DNA of 64,000 nucleotides from Paraburkholderia largidicola. GTDB lineage: Bacteria > Pseudomonadota > Gammaproteobacteria > Burkholderiales > Burkholderiaceae. Position 1 is the stretch's first letter. Each line of letters begins with the position of its first letter. A program made the position numbers and the translations under genes. The stretch lies in the NCBI RefSeq assembly GCF_013426895.1, contig NZ_AP023176.1, forward strand, positions 186,001 to 250,000, in the 5' to 3' direction. The notes beneath the pieces are model-generated. The model was not told the origin of the DNA, ran no database searches, and was given only the letters and a program-made list of their open reading frames with translations. Shown here piece after piece: positions 61,754-64,000 of this stretch.

Positions 61754-62599
61754 ATGAACTTCATCGACATTCATCCTCACATCATCTCGGACGATGAGAA
61801 GCGTTACCCTCCCGCGCCGCTGTTCGGCAAGCGTTCGGACTGGTCGCAGGAGCGGCCCAACACCGTCGAGGCGCTGATCGCGGCCATGGACGAGGCAGGG
61901 GTCGCGAAGGCCGCCGTCGTGCATTCGTCGACCACGTACGGCTTCGACAACAGCTATGTCGTCGACGGCTGCAACCAGTACAAGGACCGGCTCGCGGCCG
62001 TAGGCTCCGTGGACATGCTGGCCGACGACGTGCCGGCAGTGATCAAAGGCTGGGCCGACAAGGGACTCGCCGGTTTGCGCATCTTCACGGGCGGCTCGAC
62101 CAAAGACTTCGACCCGAGCGAACTCGATAACCCGAAGTCGTTCAAGGCATGGGAGATGCTGGCCGAACTGAAGCTGCCGATGTGCATCCAGACCGGGCCG
62201 ATCGGCCTGCCGCAAGTGCGCATGCTGGCTGAACAGTTTCCGGCGGTGAACATCATCCTCGATCACCTTGGCCGCCCTGACGTGCTCGACGGTCCGCCGT
62301 ATGCGAACGCCGCCAGCCTGTTCGCGCTCGCCGATCTGCCCAACATCTACCTCAAGCTCACGCCGCGCATTTTCGGCGATGTGAAGAAAGAGAAGGCCAG
62401 CGCAGAGACCTTCTTTCCGCGTGTGGTCGAAGCCTTCGGCGCGCAGCGCCTCGCGTGGGGCTCGAACTTTCCGACTTCGCCCGGCACGCTCAAGGAGATC
62501 CTGGCGACGGCTGAAGCAGGATTGGCCAGCCTCGGCGAAGAAGAGCGTACCTGGATATTCGGCAAGACCGCGCAGAAGCTGTATCCGGTTCTGAGCTGA
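61754..62599 (+). CDS. Amidohydrolase (PDC-hydrolase-like), copy 2
   Basis: This 281-residue paralogue of the protein at 54067-54921 has matching blocks (FIDIHPHIISDDEKRYP, AAMDEAGVAKAAVVHSSTTYG, GLRIFTGGSTKD, IILDHLGRPDVLDGPPYA, AWGSNFPTSPGTL). It probably hydrolyses a lactone or pyrone-like intermediate. It lies 25 bases after the LigJ-like gene and 71 before the aldolase gene, inside the operon. Confidence 0.87.
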   Translation: MNFIDIHPHIISDDEKRYPPAPLFGKRSDWSQERPNTVEALIAAMDEAGVAKAAVVHSSTTYGFDNSYVVDGCNQYKDRLAAVGSVDMLADDVPAVIKGWADKGLAGLRIFTGGSTKDFDPSELDNPKSFKAWEMLAELKLPMCIQTGPIGLPQVRMLAEQFPAVNIILDHLGRPDVLDGPPYANAASLFALADLPNIYLKLTPRIFGDVKKEKASAETFFPRVVEAFGAQRLAWGSNFPTSPGTLKEILATAEAGLASLGEEERTWIFGKTAQKLYPVLS

Positions 62600-62670
62600 G
62601 CCTAGACAACATGCCAACCGCGCGAGCGGCCGACTGAAGCGGCGCCGTGCAGCGAGAAAGAGAGATCCAC

Positions 62671-63528
62671 ATGTCCAACATTCGCCTCAACAGCATCATC
62701 CGTGCGTTCGAATCGGGCAAGGCTGCGCACGCTGCGTTCGCCAAGCTCGACAAGCAGACGGCCATCGAAATGAGCGATTCGCCCTATGACGGCATCGTCT
62801 TCGAGATGGAGCACAACCCGTACGATGTGAGCGCGCTCGGCGACGCATTGCAGTACATGCTCAGCCGCAAGCAGATCGTCGAGACGGCGTCGGTGGCGAC
62901 CAAGGTGACGCCGATTGCTCGCATCCCCGCCAACGGCATCGAGATGAACCAGAGCTTTGCGAAGCAGGTGCTCGATCGCGGCGCTTACGGCGTGATCTGG
63001 CCACACGTGGCGACCGTCGAGCAGGCGTACAACGCGGTCGCATCGTGTCGCTACGCGCGGCCGAAGAGCGCGCCGCTGTACGAGCCGAAGGGCGTGCGCG
63101 GCGACGGTCCGGCCAATGCGGCGCGCTACTGGGGTCTGTCGATGCAGGAGTACTACGACAAGGCTGACGTATGGCCGCTCGCGCCGCAGGGCGAAATTCT
63201 CGTCGGCCTGATGTGCGAGAGCACACAGGCGATCGAAAACCTCGACGACATCCTCGCCAACGTACCCGGCATCGGCTTCATCCTGATCGGCGAGGGCGAC
63301 CTCAGCCAGGAACTGGGCTTCCCGCGCCAGTACGAACACCCCGAAGTCGTCGATGCGATGCGCCAGATCGTCGAGACCTGCAAGAAGCACGATGTCGTCG
63401 TCGGTCATCCGCACGTGACGGCGAAGAACCATCGACGTCTGATGGAAGAGGGCTACCGCTACCTGATGTCGGCGCCGCAGCGGACTTACGGCGTGGTCGG
63501 TCTCGCGCGCGATATGGCTGGCTACTGA
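62671..63528 (+). CDS. HpcH/HpaI-family aldolase
   Basis: This 285-residue class II aldolase of the HpcH/HpaI family has [42 protein letters not shown], the glutamate-containing [37 protein letters not shown], and the [12 protein letters not shown] end. It cleaves a 4-hydroxy-2-oxoacid to pyruvate (or oxaloacetate) and an aldehyde, a typical last step of meta-cleavage pathways. Its stop overlaps the ThDP-enzyme start (TGATG). Confidence 0.9.
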   Translation: MSNIRLNSIIRAFESGKAAHAAFAKLDKQTAIEMSDSPYDGIVFEMEHNPYDVSALGDALQYMLSRKQIVETASVATKVTPIARIPANGIEMNQSFAKQVLDRGAYGVIWPHVATVEQAYNAVASCRYARPKSAPLYEPKGVRGDGPANAARYWGLSMQEYYDKADVWPLAPQGEILVGLMCESTQAIENLDDILANVPGIGFILIGEGDLSQELGFPRQYEHPEVVDAMRQIVETCKKHDVVVGHPHVTAKNHRRLMEEGYRYLMSAPQRTYGVVGLARDMAGY

Positions 63529-64000
63529 TGAACGGCGCCGAGACCCTCGTCGCGACTCTGGTCGACCAGGGCGTCGACATCTGCTTCGCCAACCCGGGCA
63601 CGTCGGAAATGCATTTCCTGGCCGCGCTGGGCAACAACCCGAAGATGCGCAGCGTGCTGTGCCTGTTCGAGGGCGTGGCAACGGGCGCCGCCGACGGCTG
63701 GTACCGGATGAAGGACAAGCCTGCCTCGACGCTGCTGCACCTGGGGCCAGGCCTCGCCAACGGTCTCGCGAACATCCATAACGCGAAGCGCGCGTCTTCC
63801 GGCATGGTCAATGTAATCGGCGAGCATTCGGTGTCGCATCTCAAGTATGACCCGCCGCTGACCTCGGATATCGAAGGACTCGCGCGGCCGCTGAGCCACT
63901 GGGTGCGCCGCGCCGAATCGGCGGACACCATCGGCTGGGATGCTGCGCAGGCGGCGGCCAAAGCCAGCGGGCATCCGGGGCAGATCGCCACGCTGATTCT
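63528..64000 (+). CDS. ThDP-dependent acetolactate-synthase-like enzyme (partial, continues past window)
   Basis: The first 157 residues of a thiamine-diphosphate enzyme are visible, with the N-terminal pyrimidine-binding domain: [25 protein letters not shown], the ThDP-activating glutamate in [17 protein letters not shown], and [32 protein letters not shown]. It resembles IlvB-like enzymes found in catabolic operons, which act on 2-oxoacids. It is coupled to the aldolase gene, so it may process the aldolase product. The cofactor-binding C-terminus is beyond the window. Confidence 0.88.
   Translation, partial: MNGAETLVATLVDQGVDICFANPGTSEMHFLAALGNNPKMRSVLCLFEGVATGAADGWYRMKDKPASTLLHLGPGLANGLANIHNAKRASSGMVNVIGEHSVSHLKYDPPLTSDIEGLARPLSHWVRRAESADTIGWDAAQAAAKASGHPGQIATLI

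Noticed and set aside
1..64000. CRISPR arrays, tRNA or rRNA genes, integrases, origins
   Set aside because: I read for regularly spaced repeats, CCA-ended cloverleaf sequences and recombinase motifs and saw none; a dedicated search could still find short ones.

Overview
The window is high-GC bacterial chromosome, dense in LysR regulators, Burkholderia-type porins, periplasmic solute-binding proteins and catabolic oxidoreductases. This gene repertoire points to a member of the Burkholderiales, most likely Paraburkholderia or Caballeronia. That assignment is inferred from gene content only. I saw no rRNA or tRNA genes, CRISPR array, integrase or intact insertion sequence.

1-9.8 kb is a patchwork. 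It holds a GntR/UTRA regulator with an ADP-ribosylglycohydrolase, a porin that shares a putative GntR operator, a decayed group II intron, and a carnitine-type operon (dehydrogenase and beta-keto acid cleavage enzyme) whose transporter gene is truncated. Directly at that break lies a lower-GC pair: a 764-residue cell-wall-hydrolase toxin that looks like an orphan type VI effector, and a secreted protein that is probably its immunity partner. A pirin follows.

9.9-33.9 kb is accessory metabolism: a second porin; an isochorismatase-fold hydrolase divergent from a LysR gene with repeated GTTC-N8-GAAC operators; a PQQ-type propeller; OsmC; a decayed flavin monooxygenase; two tandem DUF1254/DUF1214 proteins; a Rieske oxygenase, rubredoxin and rubredoxin reductase cassette; and several small enzymes, each beside its own LysR gene.

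34-48.6 kb is a coherent, apparently undescribed catabolic cluster. A six-gene leftward operon encodes a branched-chain-type ABC importer (binding protein, LivH, and a rare LivM-LivG-LivF fusion), a shikimate-dehydrogenase homologue, an SDR and a ketosteroid-dehydrogenase-like flavoprotein. Facing it are a Gfo/Idh/MocA oxidoreductase, an epimerase, a second such flavoprotein, a NIPSNAP protein and a TIM-barrel isomerase/dehydratase. An IclR gene closes the cluster, and TGGAAT/ATTCCA palindromes occur in three of its control regions. Uptake followed by stepwise desaturation or aromatisation of an alicyclic (hydroaromatic) acid is the best guess.

48.8-64 kb is a second cluster governed by twin, nearly identical LysR proteins. 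It carries a porin with a one-base frameshift, a tripartite tricarboxylate transporter (TctC, and TctA fused to TctB), two paralogous amidohydrolases, a carboxymuconolactone-decarboxylase-family protein, a 4,5-dihydroxyphthalate-decarboxylase-like protein, a 4-oxalomesaconate-hydratase-like (LigJ) protein, an HpcH/HpaI aldolase and the start of a ThDP enzyme. Five copies of a TTNACC-N4-GGTNAA-like dyad mark its promoters and define a putative regulon. The promoter, leader and signal-peptide start are duplicated in front of the unrelated porin and TctC genes.
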